Assembly: GCA_937968035.1 (NCBI GenBank)
Contig: CALBTS010000732.1
Coordinates: 1-26,069 of the forward strand
From: an uncultured Methanomethylovorans sp.
Lineage (GTDB): Archaea > Halobacteriota > Methanosarcinia > Methanosarcinales > Methanosarcinaceae
Direction of reading: 5' to 3'
Length of the DNA stretch: 26,069 bases
Within the stretch, counting starts at the first letter, position 1. The number at the start of each line of letters is the position of its first letter. Below are positions 15,719 to 23,159 of this stretch, piece by piece. Under the pieces are notes generated by a model. That model ran no database searches. It had not been told where the DNA came from and saw only the letters and a program-made list of their open reading frames with translations. Both the position numbers and the translations under genes were made by a program.

Positions 15719-16399
15719 TTGAAACCCATAATTCCAGAAAATGAACGTTCTACAGAACCTCTTGACACAGATATGGTCATATACCATCCGGATATGAAAC
15801 GTGCAAATGAGTGGGTTCTTACTGAATATGAACCACCGGTTCGCGACTTCTGCATATTCGTGCCCTGTGCTAAAAAGAAACCATATCATGAAAGTCCATC
15901 ACATAAAATATTCGATAGACTGATCTTCGGGATACTGGAACCTGAAATGGTACATATTGTAGTATTTGGCACATGTGGTGTCACCCCCCGGGAACTGGAT
16001 ACCCAGTACCCATTCATGGATTACCAGTTCATGATGGGAAAATGTAATGTATCAAAAATAAAACGCGATTTCATTTTAATGGAAAGCAAAAGGCTTGCAC
16101 GTTATCTTGAAAAAACAAAAAACAATTACAAACACAGAATAGCTTATTGTATAGGAGATTTCAGAACAGCGATGGAAAAAGCTGTTGAAATGACATCTAT
16201 TTCCGTTACCATAGTTCCAAAGATCGAAACAATAGAGAGAAATATTCAGCCGGGTAAAAGCTTTGTTTTTGGAAGCCTAAATCAAAAGGATTACTTGCAG
16301 GACCTGGCAGAAGCTATTAGCAAACCTCTGGGCAGACAGGTCATTGAAGTAAAAGGAAAAGAAGAAATTATCAATGACAATGACTGGTATGTGTTGTAG
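15719..16399 (+). CDS. Stand-alone archaeosine synthase core-like protein (DUF5591)
   Basis: A 226-residue protein with the signature of the catalytic core of ArcS, which converts preQ0 at tRNA position 15 toward archaeosine. It has FVPCAKKKPYHESPSHKIFD (Cys50, SH at 61-62) and FGTCGVTPRELDTQYPFMDYQ. The TGT-like and PUA domains of full ArcS are absent, so this is a single-domain relative. It may act on tRNA with a partner or on another substrate; this is inference. The start is TTG at 15719 close to the predicted transcription start, or an ATG at 15773. It is divergent from an HTH regulator. Confidence 0.75.
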   Translation: MKPIIPENERSTEPLDTDMVIYHPDMKRANEWVLTEYEPPVRDFCIFVPCAKKKPYHESPSHKIFDRLIFGILEPEMVHIVVFGTCGVTPRELDTQYPFMDYQFMMGKCNVSKIKRDFILMESKRLARYLEKTKNNYKHRIAYCIGDFRTAMEKAVEMTSISVTIVPKIETIERNIQPGKSFVFGSLNQKDYLQDLAEAISKPLGRQVIEVKGKEEIINDNDWYVL

Positions 16400-16424
16400 T
16401 CATTGATAAAAAATAAAATACAAT

Positions 16425-16441
16425 AGTTCTCAGAAAGAACT
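16425..16441. terminator. Possible bidirectional terminator between convergent genes
   Basis: AGTTCT-CAGAA-AGAACT forms a 6-base-pair stem in the 57-bp gap between the DUF5591 gene and the KaiC-like gene, with A/T-rich flanks on both sides. Confidence 0.45.
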
Positions 16442-16456
16442 TAAATATGCTTTTAA

Positions 16457-17185
16457 TTACTCCAGATATGGAGATTGAGCCAGAACCTGCATGCCACTAT
16501 CACTGATATTAAGAACACGAACTTCATTGATAGTGCCTGAACCTCTCATCTTCATAACATAGATAGAACGCTGCAAGTTATTGCCAGCAATGATCCTGCC
16601 CAGCTTCACCACGGAATCTGCCCCGTATTCTACCATTTCATCAAGCCCATACATAGCTCCTACAGTTATAACAGAAGTAACTTCATGCCTACGGAATACG
16701 CCGAATACATCATCAATAAGTGTCCTGAGTTTGTAATTGGATTCAATGGCAAGGAATAGCGCTTCAATTGAATCGATGAATATTCTGGAAGGTTTTAGTT
16801 CTTCTATCTTGCTTTCCACAAGTTTTTTAAAGCTCTTGATCAGCTCTGAGGGTGCAATTTCCACACTTTTCTGCAACCTTAGGCTTGGGTCTGTGATATC
16901 AACAAAAACCAGTAAACCTTTCTTAACATATTCTTCCAAATCCCAGCCAAATGAAGTGTTCATTTCCTTGACAATAGATTTCGATTCTTCAGAAGTGATT
17001 ATACACATCACTTTTTCGCCTTTCTTTGCTCCTTCGAGGATGAACTGGGTTCCAAATATGGTCTTCCCGGTACCCGAATCACCTGATACCACATTTGCAG
17101 TACCTTTAAAAAACCCTCCACGTAGCATCTCGTCCAGCCCTGGGATACCTGTATTTACCCTTTCTCTCATATCTGCGTCAGCCAT
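16457..17185 (-). CDS. KaiC-like (RAD55/RecA-superfamily) ATPase, single domain
   Basis: A 242-residue single KaiC domain. The start NTGIPGLDEMLRGGFFKGTANVVSGDSGTGKT holds Walker A at 35-42. The catalytic glutamates are in CIITSEESK (E66/E67), and Walker B is SRIFIDSIEAL with Asp138. Such archaeal proteins are often signalling or regulatory ATPases; the target here is unknown. Good GGTGG ribosome binding site before the ATG. It is divergent from the DsrE-like gene across a 261-bp gap with AT-rich TATA elements. Confidence 0.88.
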   Translation of the reverse strand: MADADMRERVNTGIPGLDEMLRGGFFKGTANVVSGDSGTGKTIFGTQFILEGAKKGEKVMCIITSEESKSIVKEMNTSFGWDLEEYVKKGLLVFVDITDPSLRLQKSVEIAPSELIKSFKKLVESKIEELKPSRIFIDSIEALFLAIESNYKLRTLIDDVFGVFRRHEVTSVITVGAMYGLDEMVEYGADSVVKLGRIIAGNNLQRSIYVMKMRGSGTINEVRVLNISDSGMQVLAQSPYLE

Positions 17186-17446
17186 TTATACCACCTATGA
17201 AAATCTAGGCACATTTTGTATTATAATATATAACTTTTTAATTCTATCGTCAGTGACTACATAACTGCACTGTATATATTAGTACCATTATAATATATAA
17301 AATGCTGTTCCCCATACTGTGGAAACCTGGACCATTTGAGCGATCCACTTACTTTACAAATGTAAATCCTTTTGCAATTGCTCTCTGCAAAGACAAGGCT
17401 TAATAGTGTTCAAAAGAAATAAGCATCATGAGGTGAGTGCAGAGAA
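17186..17446. promoter_or_regulatory. Divergent promoter region KaiC-like / DsrE-like
   Basis: Two similar TATA elements, TTATAATATATAAC (17220-17233) and TTATAATATATAAA (about 17288-17301), lie about 70 bases apart. The first suits the minus-strand KaiC-like gene. GAGGTGAG precedes the DsrE-like ATG. No RNA gene or ORF is evident. Confidence 0.4.
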
Positions 17447-17812
17447 ATGCCAGAGGTCACAAAAGTATTACTGTTACTTAAAAGCATGGTTTACGAAAGT
17501 ACAAGTCCACAGGAAACACTCAGATTTGCTAAATATTACCGAAAAAAAGGATTGTACGTGATAGTTGTACTTTTTGGACCCATGGGAGTGATGATGGCCA
17601 AAGCTGGAAAACAGGGTTTACCAGAATATGATTCTAAAATTAAAGACTGTTTAGACATGGGTATAAAGTTCAGATGCTGTGAATTGGGTGCATCTGTAAT
17701 AGGGCTTGAAAAAGATGAATTGATACCAGGGATCGAAATGATCAGTTCCTATGAGATAGCTGACCTTTTTCTGGAGTTCTGCGAGCAAGGACAGTTGATA
17801 ATCACATTGTAG
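17447..17812 (+). CDS. DsrE/DsrF-like sulfur-relay family protein
   Basis: A 121-residue alpha/beta protein. The first strand and loop are VTKVLLLLKSMVYESTSPQETLRFA. Then comes YVIVVLFGPMGVMMAKAG, and DCLDMGIKFRCCELGASVIGL holds Cys68, Cys77 and Cys78 near the position where DsrE relatives carry their active cysteine. Many stand-alone archaeal members have no known substrate. It starts with a good GAGGTGA site and is followed by hmgA 35 bases later, so the two are likely co-transcribed. Confidence 0.75.
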   Translation: MPEVTKVLLLLKSMVYESTSPQETLRFAKYYRKKGLYVIVVLFGPMGVMMAKAGKQGLPEYDSKIKDCLDMGIKFRCCELGASVIGLEKDELIPGIEMISSYEIADLFLEFCEQGQLIITL

Positions 17813-17847
17813 AATTATTATACTTCTAGCTGTTAAAAGAGTGAAAA

Positions 17848-19104
17848 GTGATCATGATGCTAAGTCAAGATGAAGCCGAATACAGTGAAAAAGATATCCT
17901 GCAAAAAGTAGTAGCAGGGGAAGTATCATTCAGGAACATAGATAAACTAGCGGAGAGTGCGGACTCAGCAGTATACATTCGCAGGAATGCGCTGGCAGAG
18001 ATCACCGGAACCAGATTTGAAGAGATACAGAATTATACACTTGATGCTGCGGCAGCGACAAAACGTAATATCGAAAACATGATAGGGGCTGTGCAGATAC
18101 CCCTTGGGATAGCAGGCCCTTTGAAAATAAATGGTGAATTCGCCATGGGAGATTTTTACCTTCCCCTTGCAACTACCGAAGGAGCTCTGGTAGCAAGTGC
18201 CAATCGAGGATGTTCAGCCATTTGCAGTTCAGGAGGAGCTAATGTTCGCATCTTCCAGGATGTGATGACCAGAGCACCGGTATTCAAACTTGATGACGTT
18301 GTTCAGGCAAAGGCATTCACTGACTGGATCAGCAGGCCAGAGATATTTGCTCAGATGAAAGAGAAGGCAGAAGGAACTACAAGGTTCGGTAAGTTATTAG
18401 CTGTAGAGCCTTACGTTACAGGAAATACAGTATATCTAAGATTCATATTTGATACCAAGGATGCCATGGGGATGAATATGGTGACCATTGCAACTGAAGC
18501 GGTAACACATCTTATACAGGACGAATTTGGTGCTATACCTATATCCCTTTCAGGTAACATGTGCATCGACAAGAAACCGGCAGCTATCAATACCATACTT
18601 GGCCGAGGCAAGACGGTCATTGCAGATACTATTATCCCGGCAAAAATAGTGGAAGAAAAACTAAAATGCAAACCTGAGACCATGGCAGATGTCAATTACC
18701 GAAAGAACCTATTGGGATCAGCACGTGCCGGAGCACTGGGATTCAATGCTCATGCCGCCAATATAGTAGCAGCATTGTTCCTGGCCTGTGGACAGGACGC
18801 AGCCCACGTAGTAGAAGGGAGCACAGCAATTACCACAATAGAATTAACAAGGAATGGAGATCTTTATTGTTCAGTGACAATGCCAGCTCTACCTGTGGGT
18901 ACTGTTGGAGGAGGTACCGGCCTGGGAACTCAGAAAGACTGCCTGAAGCTTCTGGGCGTGCAGGGACCGGGAGAACCAGCGGGTTCCAATTCAAAGAAAT
19001 TTGCAGAAATAGTTGCTGCAGGTGTTCTTGCCGGGGAGATATCACTGATCGCAGCTCAGGCAGCAGGCCATCTTGCCAGAGCCCATGCAGAACTCGGCAG
19101 ATAA
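17848..19104 (+). CDS. hmgA: 3-hydroxy-3-methylglutaryl-CoA reductase, class I
   Basis: This enzyme makes mevalonate from HMG-CoA for archaeal ether lipids. Family marks in order are NMIGAVQIPLGIAGPLKING, catalytic Glu111 in TTEGALVASANRG, DAMGMNMVTIA, catalytic Lys in GNMCIDKKPAAIN (Asp241, Lys242/243), Asp317 in LACGQDAAH, and the C-terminal histidine in HLARAHAELGR (His413). VGTVGGGTGL is also present. Of the possible starts, the ATG at 17857 is best placed relative to the AAGTGATC ribosome binding site. The length of about 415 is typical of archaeal forms. Confidence 0.95.
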   Translation: MIMMLSQDEAEYSEKDILQKVVAGEVSFRNIDKLAESADSAVYIRRNALAEITGTRFEEIQNYTLDAAAATKRNIENMIGAVQIPLGIAGPLKINGEFAMGDFYLPLATTEGALVASANRGCSAICSSGGANVRIFQDVMTRAPVFKLDDVVQAKAFTDWISRPEIFAQMKEKAEGTTRFGKLLAVEPYVTGNTVYLRFIFDTKDAMGMNMVTIATEAVTHLIQDEFGAIPISLSGNMCIDKKPAAINTILGRGKTVIADTIIPAKIVEEKLKCKPETMADVNYRKNLLGSARAGALGFNAHAANIVAALFLACGQDAAHVVEGSTAITTIELTRNGDLYCSVTMPALPVGTVGGGTGLGTQKDCLKLLGVQGPGEPAGSNSKKFAEIVAAGVLAGEISLIAAQAAGHLARAHAELGR

Positions 19105-19122
19105 ATGAAAGAAAATACAATG

Positions 19123-19140
19123 TTGCAGGATAACCTGCAA
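19123..19140. terminator. Stem-loop between hmgA and the convergent small gene
   Basis: TTGCAGG-ATAA-CCTGCAA is a perfect 7-base-pair hairpin with a tetraloop, 19 bases after the hmgA stop. It has no T-run, so termination is uncertain; transcript stabilisation is an alternative. Confidence 0.5.
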
Positions 19141-19168
19141 TCATTGATCAAATCCAGATACCTTCTTT

Positions 19169-19375
19169 TCAGATGCTATCTTTTGCCTGCTGCAGCTTTT
19201 GATTGCATTCTTCCATTTTGCCGGCCGCTTCGAGGATCTTTGCCGCAGCTTCCTCGTACCCTGCTTCCCCGATCTTCCTGCTCCACTCATTGAAGCTTTT
19301 CAAGTGGCTTTCATTGTGCTCTATCCAGTGCTCCATCAGATGGAGTATCCTGTGTTTGTCGATGTGCTCTGTCAA
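19169..19375 (-). CDS. Histidine-ladder mini-protein of unknown function
   Basis: A 68-residue, fully helical protein with TTG start; GGAAGTGA lies just upstream. Histidines occur at positions 4, 8, 12, 16, 20 and 24, exactly every fourth residue, which places them along one face of a helix. The rest (EEAAAKILEAAGKMEECNQKLQQAKDSI) is a second amphipathic helix with one Cys. Metal binding or metal buffering is a reasonable guess. I do not recognise an established function. It follows hacA/leuC by 23 bases on the same strand and is likely co-transcribed. GGTATAAAGG is present twice in tandem in the gap. Confidence 0.75.
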   Translation of the reverse strand: MTEHIDKHRILHLMEHWIEHNESHLKSFNEWSRKIGEAGYEEAAAKILEAAGKMEECNQKLQQAKDSI

Positions 19376-19398
19376 TAAATCACTTCCTTTATACCCCT

Positions 19399-20640
19399 TT
19401 ATACCTCCCGGGGATCGGTGATATAACCAGTTATGGCGGATGCTGCAGCAGTTGCGGGAGATGCCAGATATACATAACCGCCCGCACCCATGCGTCCTCT
19501 GAAATTACGGTTAGATGTGGATACGCACACTTCCCCCGGAGCTATGACACCCATATGCCCGCCCAGGCATGGACCGCAACCTGGCATACCAATAGTAGCT
19601 CCTGCCTCAAGTAATGTAGCAAGCGTGCCGTTCATTGAAGCTGCTTTCATCACTTCTCTGGATGCAGGTATAATTATTGTCCTTACTGCAACCTTTTCAT
19701 CCTTCAGGATATTAGCAGCAAGCTCCAGGTCTTCAAGCCGCCCGTTAGTGCAGGTACCTATGAATACCTGATCGATCCTTGTCACTGGAACTTCAGAGAC
19801 ACACACTACATTATCCACCTGATGAGGGAGAGCAACCTGTGGCTCCAGATCAGAAGCGTTTATTCGGAGATCCTTAAAATAACTTGCATCTTCATCCGCA
19901 TATACAGGATCATACTCTTCTACTGCTCTACCCCGAAGATGATCAAAAGTGATCTTATCCGCCGGAACTATGCCCGCTTTGGCACCCATCTCTATTGCCA
20001 TGTTACACAGGGTCATTCTGCCAGACATCGAAAGTTCGGAGATCGTCTGCCCATAGAATTCCATTGCTTTATAGGTAGCCCCATCAGCACCCACTTTACC
20101 AACGATGTGCAGAGTCAGGTCCTTTGCTGTGACCATTTTACCCAGTGAGCCACGGCTTGTAACCTTTATTGTCTGAGGAACTTTGAACCAGAGCTCTCCG
20201 GTAGCAAATATTTCGGCCATGTCAGTTGCACCAACGCCAGTACCGAAGGCACCGAATGCCCCATAAGTACATGAATGAGAATCTGCACCTACAATTAGTT
20301 TACCTGGAAGTGCAAAGCCTTGCTCCGGCAATACCTGGTGGCATATGCCACTTCCGACATCATAGAAATGCTCTATTCCCTGCTCTGAGATCCATTTACG
20401 GATATCGAACTGCAACGAAGCTGTGCTCTCATTGTTGGCAGGTACAAGATGATCAAATGGTATTATGATCCTGGAGGGATCCCACACTGAATTTATTCCC
20501 ATGCCCTTAAATGCACGGACAGCCAGTACGCTTGTACCGTCATGCGCCATGGCATAATCGATCTTTGCCATCGCAAAATCATCGGCTTTCACGTCTTTCC
20601 CTGATGCCCGACTGAATATTTTCTCGCTGATAGTTCCCAA
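19399..20640 (-). CDS. hacA: Homoaconitase / 3-isopropylmalate dehydratase large subunit (HacA-like)
   Basis: An aconitase-superfamily large subunit of 413 residues with a [4Fe-4S] cluster. Ligands are Cys297 in [13 protein letters not shown], and Cys355 and Cys358 in [40 protein letters not shown] is the superfamily substrate region. [12 protein letters not shown] and FDHLVPAN resemble the methanogen homoaconitase HacA, which extends 2-oxo acids for coenzyme B, more than isoleucine/leucine-pathway LeuC. The assignment is from remembered sequence features, and LeuC remains possible. The start is TTG with GGAG upstream. The small subunit gene is not in the window. Confidence 0.85.
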   Translation of the reverse strand: MGTISEKIFSRASGKDVKADDFAMAKIDYAMAHDGTSVLAVRAFKGMGINSVWDPSRIIIPFDHLVPANNESTASLQFDIRKWISEQGIEHFYDVGSGICHQVLPEQGFALPGKLIVGADSHSCTYGAFGAFGTGVGATDMAEIFATGELWFKVPQTIKVTSRGSLGKMVTAKDLTLHIVGKVGADGATYKAMEFYGQTISELSMSGRMTLCNMAIEMGAKAGIVPADKITFDHLRGRAVEEYDPVYADEDASYFKDLRINASDLEPQVALPHQVDNVVCVSEVPVTRIDQVFIGTCTNGRLEDLELAANILKDEKVAVRTIIIPASREVMKAASMNGTLATLLEAGATIGMPGCGPCLGGHMGVIAPGEVCVSTSNRNFRGRMGAGGYVYLASPATAAASAITGYITDPREV

Positions 20641-20763
20641 GAGAAAAACTCCGTATATGATGTTGAATTACATTAATTAGACCATGTATTTCATGATCTG
20701 ATGTATCATAAAATCTTCGATGAAGAAAAAGAGTTTACTGGAACACAGGAGCAAGCCAGAGTT

Positions 20764-20793
20764 TAAAAAAGCCTTTGTAGTTGGCACTACAAA
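20764..20793 (-). terminator. Terminator hairpin downstream of the HTH regulator
   Basis: On the minus strand TTTGTAG-TGCCAA-CTACAAA forms a 7-base-pair stem followed by GGC and six T. It lies 20 bases after the stop of the HTH gene, before hacA. Confidence 0.65.
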
Positions 20794-20813
20794 AAAAGAT
20801 GGCGCTAAAAGGT

Positions 20814-21188
20814 TTAGGTCAGGCTTTTGAGCCTTTCTATGCTTTCAAGCACTGACAATTTCTGATACATAACATCATTCTCTATCCGCTGAATGATGTA
20901 TTCAAGGGGAACTACCAGCTTGTAGAGCTTCACCGGTCTGCCTTTACCTTCGGTCTTCTTTTCTTCACGAACTTCTATCCAATTGTTGTCGCAAAGATAT
21001 CTCATCGCTATACTGACTTCGGGCTGTCTGAGACCCGCTTTCTTTTCAATGGACCTGGATGTTACTTCTTCACCTGTAGAGAGACAAGCAAGAACAAGGG
21101 CAACTGAACGATTCATATTCAGTTTGCGTAAAAGTTCCACCATTTCGTATTCTCGTTCACCGATCTGTTCCGTTTTTCCGTTATTCAT
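20814..21188 (-). CDS. Winged-helix transcriptional regulator
   Basis: About 124 residues from the ATG at 21188, which has GGTGAT just upstream; the longer frame to 21242 is less likely. The helix-turn-helix is ALVLACLSTGEEVTSRSIEK followed by KAGLRQPEVSIAMRYLCDNNW. A basic wing EKKTEGKGRPVKLYKLV and a C-terminal helix for dimerisation follow. It resembles the DNA-binding domain of methanogen predicted transcriptional regulators. The target is unknown. A TAGTACTA palindrome at 21204-21211, between promoter and start, might be an autoregulatory site. Confidence 0.82.
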   Translation of the reverse strand: MNNGKTEQIGEREYEMVELLRKLNMNRSVALVLACLSTGEEVTSRSIEKKAGLRQPEVSIAMRYLCDNNWIEVREEKKTEGKGRPVKLYKLVVPLEYIIQRIENDVMYQKLSVLESIERLKSLT

Positions 21189-21242
21189 AGTATCACCATA
21201 CTGTAGTACTATTGTATAGAACGTTATATTGTTAATAATCAA

Positions 21243-21520
21243 TATTCAGTTATAAGTTTAATCCAAATAATTTATATATATAGAGTGTATATTTATTTCT
21301 CATTATTATGAGCATGTTTTTATAAAGTGTACCTGATCAGCAAAGCAGTATCCTATGACATAAAGATCAAAACAGAACAAAAAATACATAACCAGATCAC
21401 TTTTTTGTAGATACAGTGTTTATGATAGGACATTCACTCCAGATCCAAAAGGAGAAACCATTGCAGCACAGTGAAGGAAAAAACATGCTACCAGCAAAAC
21501 AGATGTTTACCGTTGAATAG
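21243..21520. other. Gene-free region with a promoter and a bulged inverted repeat
   Basis: This 278-bp stretch holds an AT-rich promoter area for the HTH gene (AATTTATATATATAG near 21270). It also has a small hairpin CTCAT-TATT-ATGAG (21299-21312). A longer inverted repeat pairs TCCTATGACATAAA (21351-21364) with TTTATGATAGGA (21419-21430) around 54 bases. The T-rich tail GTTTTTTCC on the minus strand (21478-21486) may terminate tRNA-Ile. No ORF is supported. Confidence 0.5.
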
Positions 21521-21594
21521 TGGGCCCGCTGCGATTCGAACGCAGGACCTCACGGTTATCAGCCGTGCGCTCCACCGAGCTAAGCTACGGGCCC
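21521..21594 (-). tRNA. tRNA-Ile(GAU)
   Basis: On the minus strand the acceptor GGGCCCG pairs with CGGGCCC, discriminator A. The anticodon stem CACGG/CCGTG encloses CTGATAA (anticodon GAT). The T-arm is CTGCGTTCGAATCGCAG. CCA is not encoded. It is divergent from tRNA-Ala. Confidence 0.95.
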
Positions 21595-21769
21595 ATTGGG
21601 TTAAAGCATGATACATTACATCACGCGACACACCAAATACGCATACAGGTACTTTAACATTTCGCTTTGATGTCACCACACATTAAATGATTGTTTAGGG
21701 ACTGCAGTTTGCCCTATGTTCCTAGCGATACCTTTATCTTTAATGCTGTAAAGTAAGGTTGCTCATCAT

Positions 21770-21841
21770 GGGCCGGTAGATCAGGGGAAGATCGCTACCT
21801 TGGCATGGTAGAGGCCTCGGGTTCAATTCCCGACCGGTCCA
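21770..21841 (+). tRNA. tRNA-Ala(GGC)
   Basis: The acceptor GGGCCGG pairs with CCGGTCC and contains the G3-U70 alanine identity pair, discriminator A. The D-stem is GATC/GATC. The anticodon stem CTACC/GGTAG encloses TTGGCAT (anticodon GGC). The T-arm is TCGGGTTCAATTCCCGA. CCA is not encoded. The 3' end faces the putative integrated element and is a plausible attachment site. Confidence 0.95.
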
Positions 21842-21938
21842 TAAAAAAAGTTTAGATAGTCCCAAGCTGTTACTGCTTTTTGCACCCTTCTTTTATAAAA
21901 TATGTACTCTGTGAAGATGTAGCTGTTCCTATATGTAC

Positions 21939-22109
21939 TTAGTCGTCTAATTTGAACTGTTTCCTAAGCTCTGGCTCGAAATCCCCGTGTCCGAACTTCT
22001 TAAGAATGGCCAGCTTTTCTTCGAAGATTTCTCTCTGTCGTTTTTTTGACTCTTCCGGAGGAATGCGTACGATCATCCCTGGCTTATATTTCTCTACTAC
22101 CCTAGACAT
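21939..22109 (-). CDS. Tandem paralogous mini-protein A (56 aa)
   Basis: A 56-residue protein with a GAGGT site 12 bases before the ATG. It shares its layout with the next upstream gene: EKYxPGMIVxIPP, a charged helix (KKRQREIFEEKL), then AILKKFGHGDxEPE. The C-terminus is LRKQFKLDD. The family is unknown to me. It is the last gene of the minus-strand array before tRNA-Ala. Confidence 0.65.
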   Translation of the reverse strand: MSRVVEKYKPGMIVRIPPEESKKRQREIFEEKLAILKKFGHGDFEPELRKQFKLDD

Positions 22110-22130
22110 TATGGGTCAACTACCTCAATC

Positions 22131-22280
22131 TCATACAATCGGTTCGACATCCCCATGGCCGAATTTCTTGAGAATGGCTCGCTTCTCTTCACGGATGCGT
22201 TCAATCTCTTCTTCAAATTTCCCAGGTGGGATGTGTACTATCATCCCGGGGATGTATTTCTCAGATACTCTGGTATACAT
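22131..22280 (-). CDS. Tandem paralogous mini-protein B (49 aa)
   Basis: A paralogue of the adjacent 56-residue protein: SEKYIPGMIVHIPP, then FEEEIERIREEK, then RAILKKFGHGDVEP. Its ATG overlaps the stop of the upstream ADP-ribosyltransferase remnant (TAATG), so translation is probably coupled. Function is unknown. Retention of the two end motifs in both copies suggests a real, selected product. Confidence 0.65.
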   Translation of the reverse strand: MYTRVSEKYIPGMIVHIPPGKFEEEIERIREEKRAILKKFGHGDVEPIV

Positions 22281-22483
22281 TATGAATCCATTACCTCAAC
22301 GATTGTATATTTCCTATCAGGATATATCGCCACAACCACTACTGCTGTATTTCGATCAAACAGCACTTCAGATTCTTCTGGATATGCGCTCAACCCATTA
22401 AGATATACTCCTTTTCTAGACATAAACTTTATTATTACACCATACTCTTTGCCAGCAAACTCTTCCGCTTTTGATAGGAGCAT
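22280..22483 (-). pseudogene. C-terminal remnant of an ADP-ribosyltransferase-fold domain
   Basis: The 67-residue frame reads like the last third of an R-S-E type ADP-ribosyltransferase domain, as found in phage head-morphogenesis proteins and toxins. SKAEEFAGKEYGVIIKF is followed by GVYLNGLSAYPEESEVLFDR, where the glutamates match the catalytic ARTT loop, then beta strands VVVVAIY and YTIVEV. In frame upstream of the ATG the codons give TFSSSS, like the S-T-S motif, but there is no start codon before the stop at 22586. No ribosome binding site precedes the ATG. It is best read as a 5'-truncated relic, although a small expressed protein coupled to the next gene cannot be excluded. Confidence 0.5.
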
Positions 22484-22548
22484 AGAAGAGGAAGAAAATG
22501 TATCGAAACGATGTTCAGTGCCGACAGCGAACGGTAAAAAACCACTGT

Positions 22549-22587
22549 AAAAAAGCAGCTGTGCAGGAACACCACCCCCACACAGCT
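22549..22587 (-). terminator. Intrinsic-terminator-like hairpin with T-run
   Basis: On the minus strand AGCTGTG (22581-22587) pairs with CACAGCT (22557-22563) around a 17-base loop. GC and six T (22549-22554) follow. It lies 12 bases after the stop of the 138-residue gene and separates it from the ADP-ribosyltransferase remnant. Confidence 0.65.
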
Positions 22588-22598
22588 AAGCATCGGCG

Positions 22599-23015
22599 TT
22601 AAGCAACTTCAGCTATGATGAGTTCTATTGCCTTGTCTTTTTGTGATCTCAGATTATCCAGGGCCTTGGCATACTTGGAAAGGTTGTACAGGAACATACT
22701 TTCGTCCTCAGTGAAACCTTTCTCTGCACCCCTGGCCTTGATCACGTCTAACTCGAAACCCGGGACACTGGAAAAAGTGTCTGCCAGCTTGAGAGCGTTG
22801 TTTATGGTCTTGGCAGTCGCCGGGCTGGCCTTCATCTCCGCAAACTTTACAACTGGTGCCTCGTCGGCTTCATAGACCGACTTGTAAGCAGCGCGCATGG
22901 ATGCTTCCAGATTATCGTCTTTTTGCTTCTTTCCGGCTATGGCGAACATCTTCTCTAATTCTGTTCTGTGTTCTTCTAGCTTTTCAAAAATTGGGTGAAA
23001 GTGCAGTGATGACAT
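22599..23015 (-). CDS. Unknown helical protein of the element (138 aa)
   Basis: I do not recognise this family. The protein is predicted almost entirely helical (FEKLEEHRTELEKMFAIAGKK, MRAAYKSVYEADE, AKTINNALKLADTF, MFLYNLSKYAKALDNL), with no cysteines, signal or membrane segment. AGGTATC precedes the ATG. It follows the RHH gene by 12 bases and is followed by a terminator, so it ends a transcription unit. Confidence 0.6.
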   Translation of the reverse strand: MSSLHFHPIFEKLEEHRTELEKMFAIAGKKQKDDNLEASMRAAYKSVYEADEAPVVKFAEMKASPATAKTINNALKLADTFSSVPGFELDVIKARGAEKGFTEDESMFLYNLSKYAKALDNLRSQKDKAIELIIAEVA

Positions 23016-23027
23016 GTGATACCTCTT

Positions 23028-23159
23028 TCAATCATATGTATTTACAGCATCATCAACAACTTGCCACATCTTTTTCTTGTTCTGCCTGGCAAGCCACCGG
23101 ATGTTGTCACGGGTTCTGCGTGGGACTAAAATAAGGACCCAATCGCGCTTATCAAACAT
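23028..23159 (-). CDS. Ribbon-helix-helix DNA-binding mini-protein (43 aa)
   Basis: A 43-residue protein with the RHH pattern. A short strand WVLILVP is followed by helix 1 RRTRDNIRWLARQN, a turn with KKKM, and helix 2 WQVVDDAVNTYD. This matches the Arc/CopG/MetJ fold, in which dimers place a two-stranded sheet in the major groove. The ATG lies inside an 18-bp perfect palindrome, a natural operator for autorepression. It is 67 bases downstream of the 193-residue gene and 12 bases upstream of the 138-residue gene. Confidence 0.72.
   Translation of the reverse strand: MFDKRDWVLILVPRRTRDNIRWLARQNKKKMWQVVDDAVNTYD

Noticed and set aside
22486..22585. Extension of the ADP-ribosyltransferase frame as an intact gene
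   Set aside because: No ATG, GTG or TTG occurs between the upstream stop (22586-22588) and the ATG at 22483, and the segment includes a terminator hairpin and T-run.
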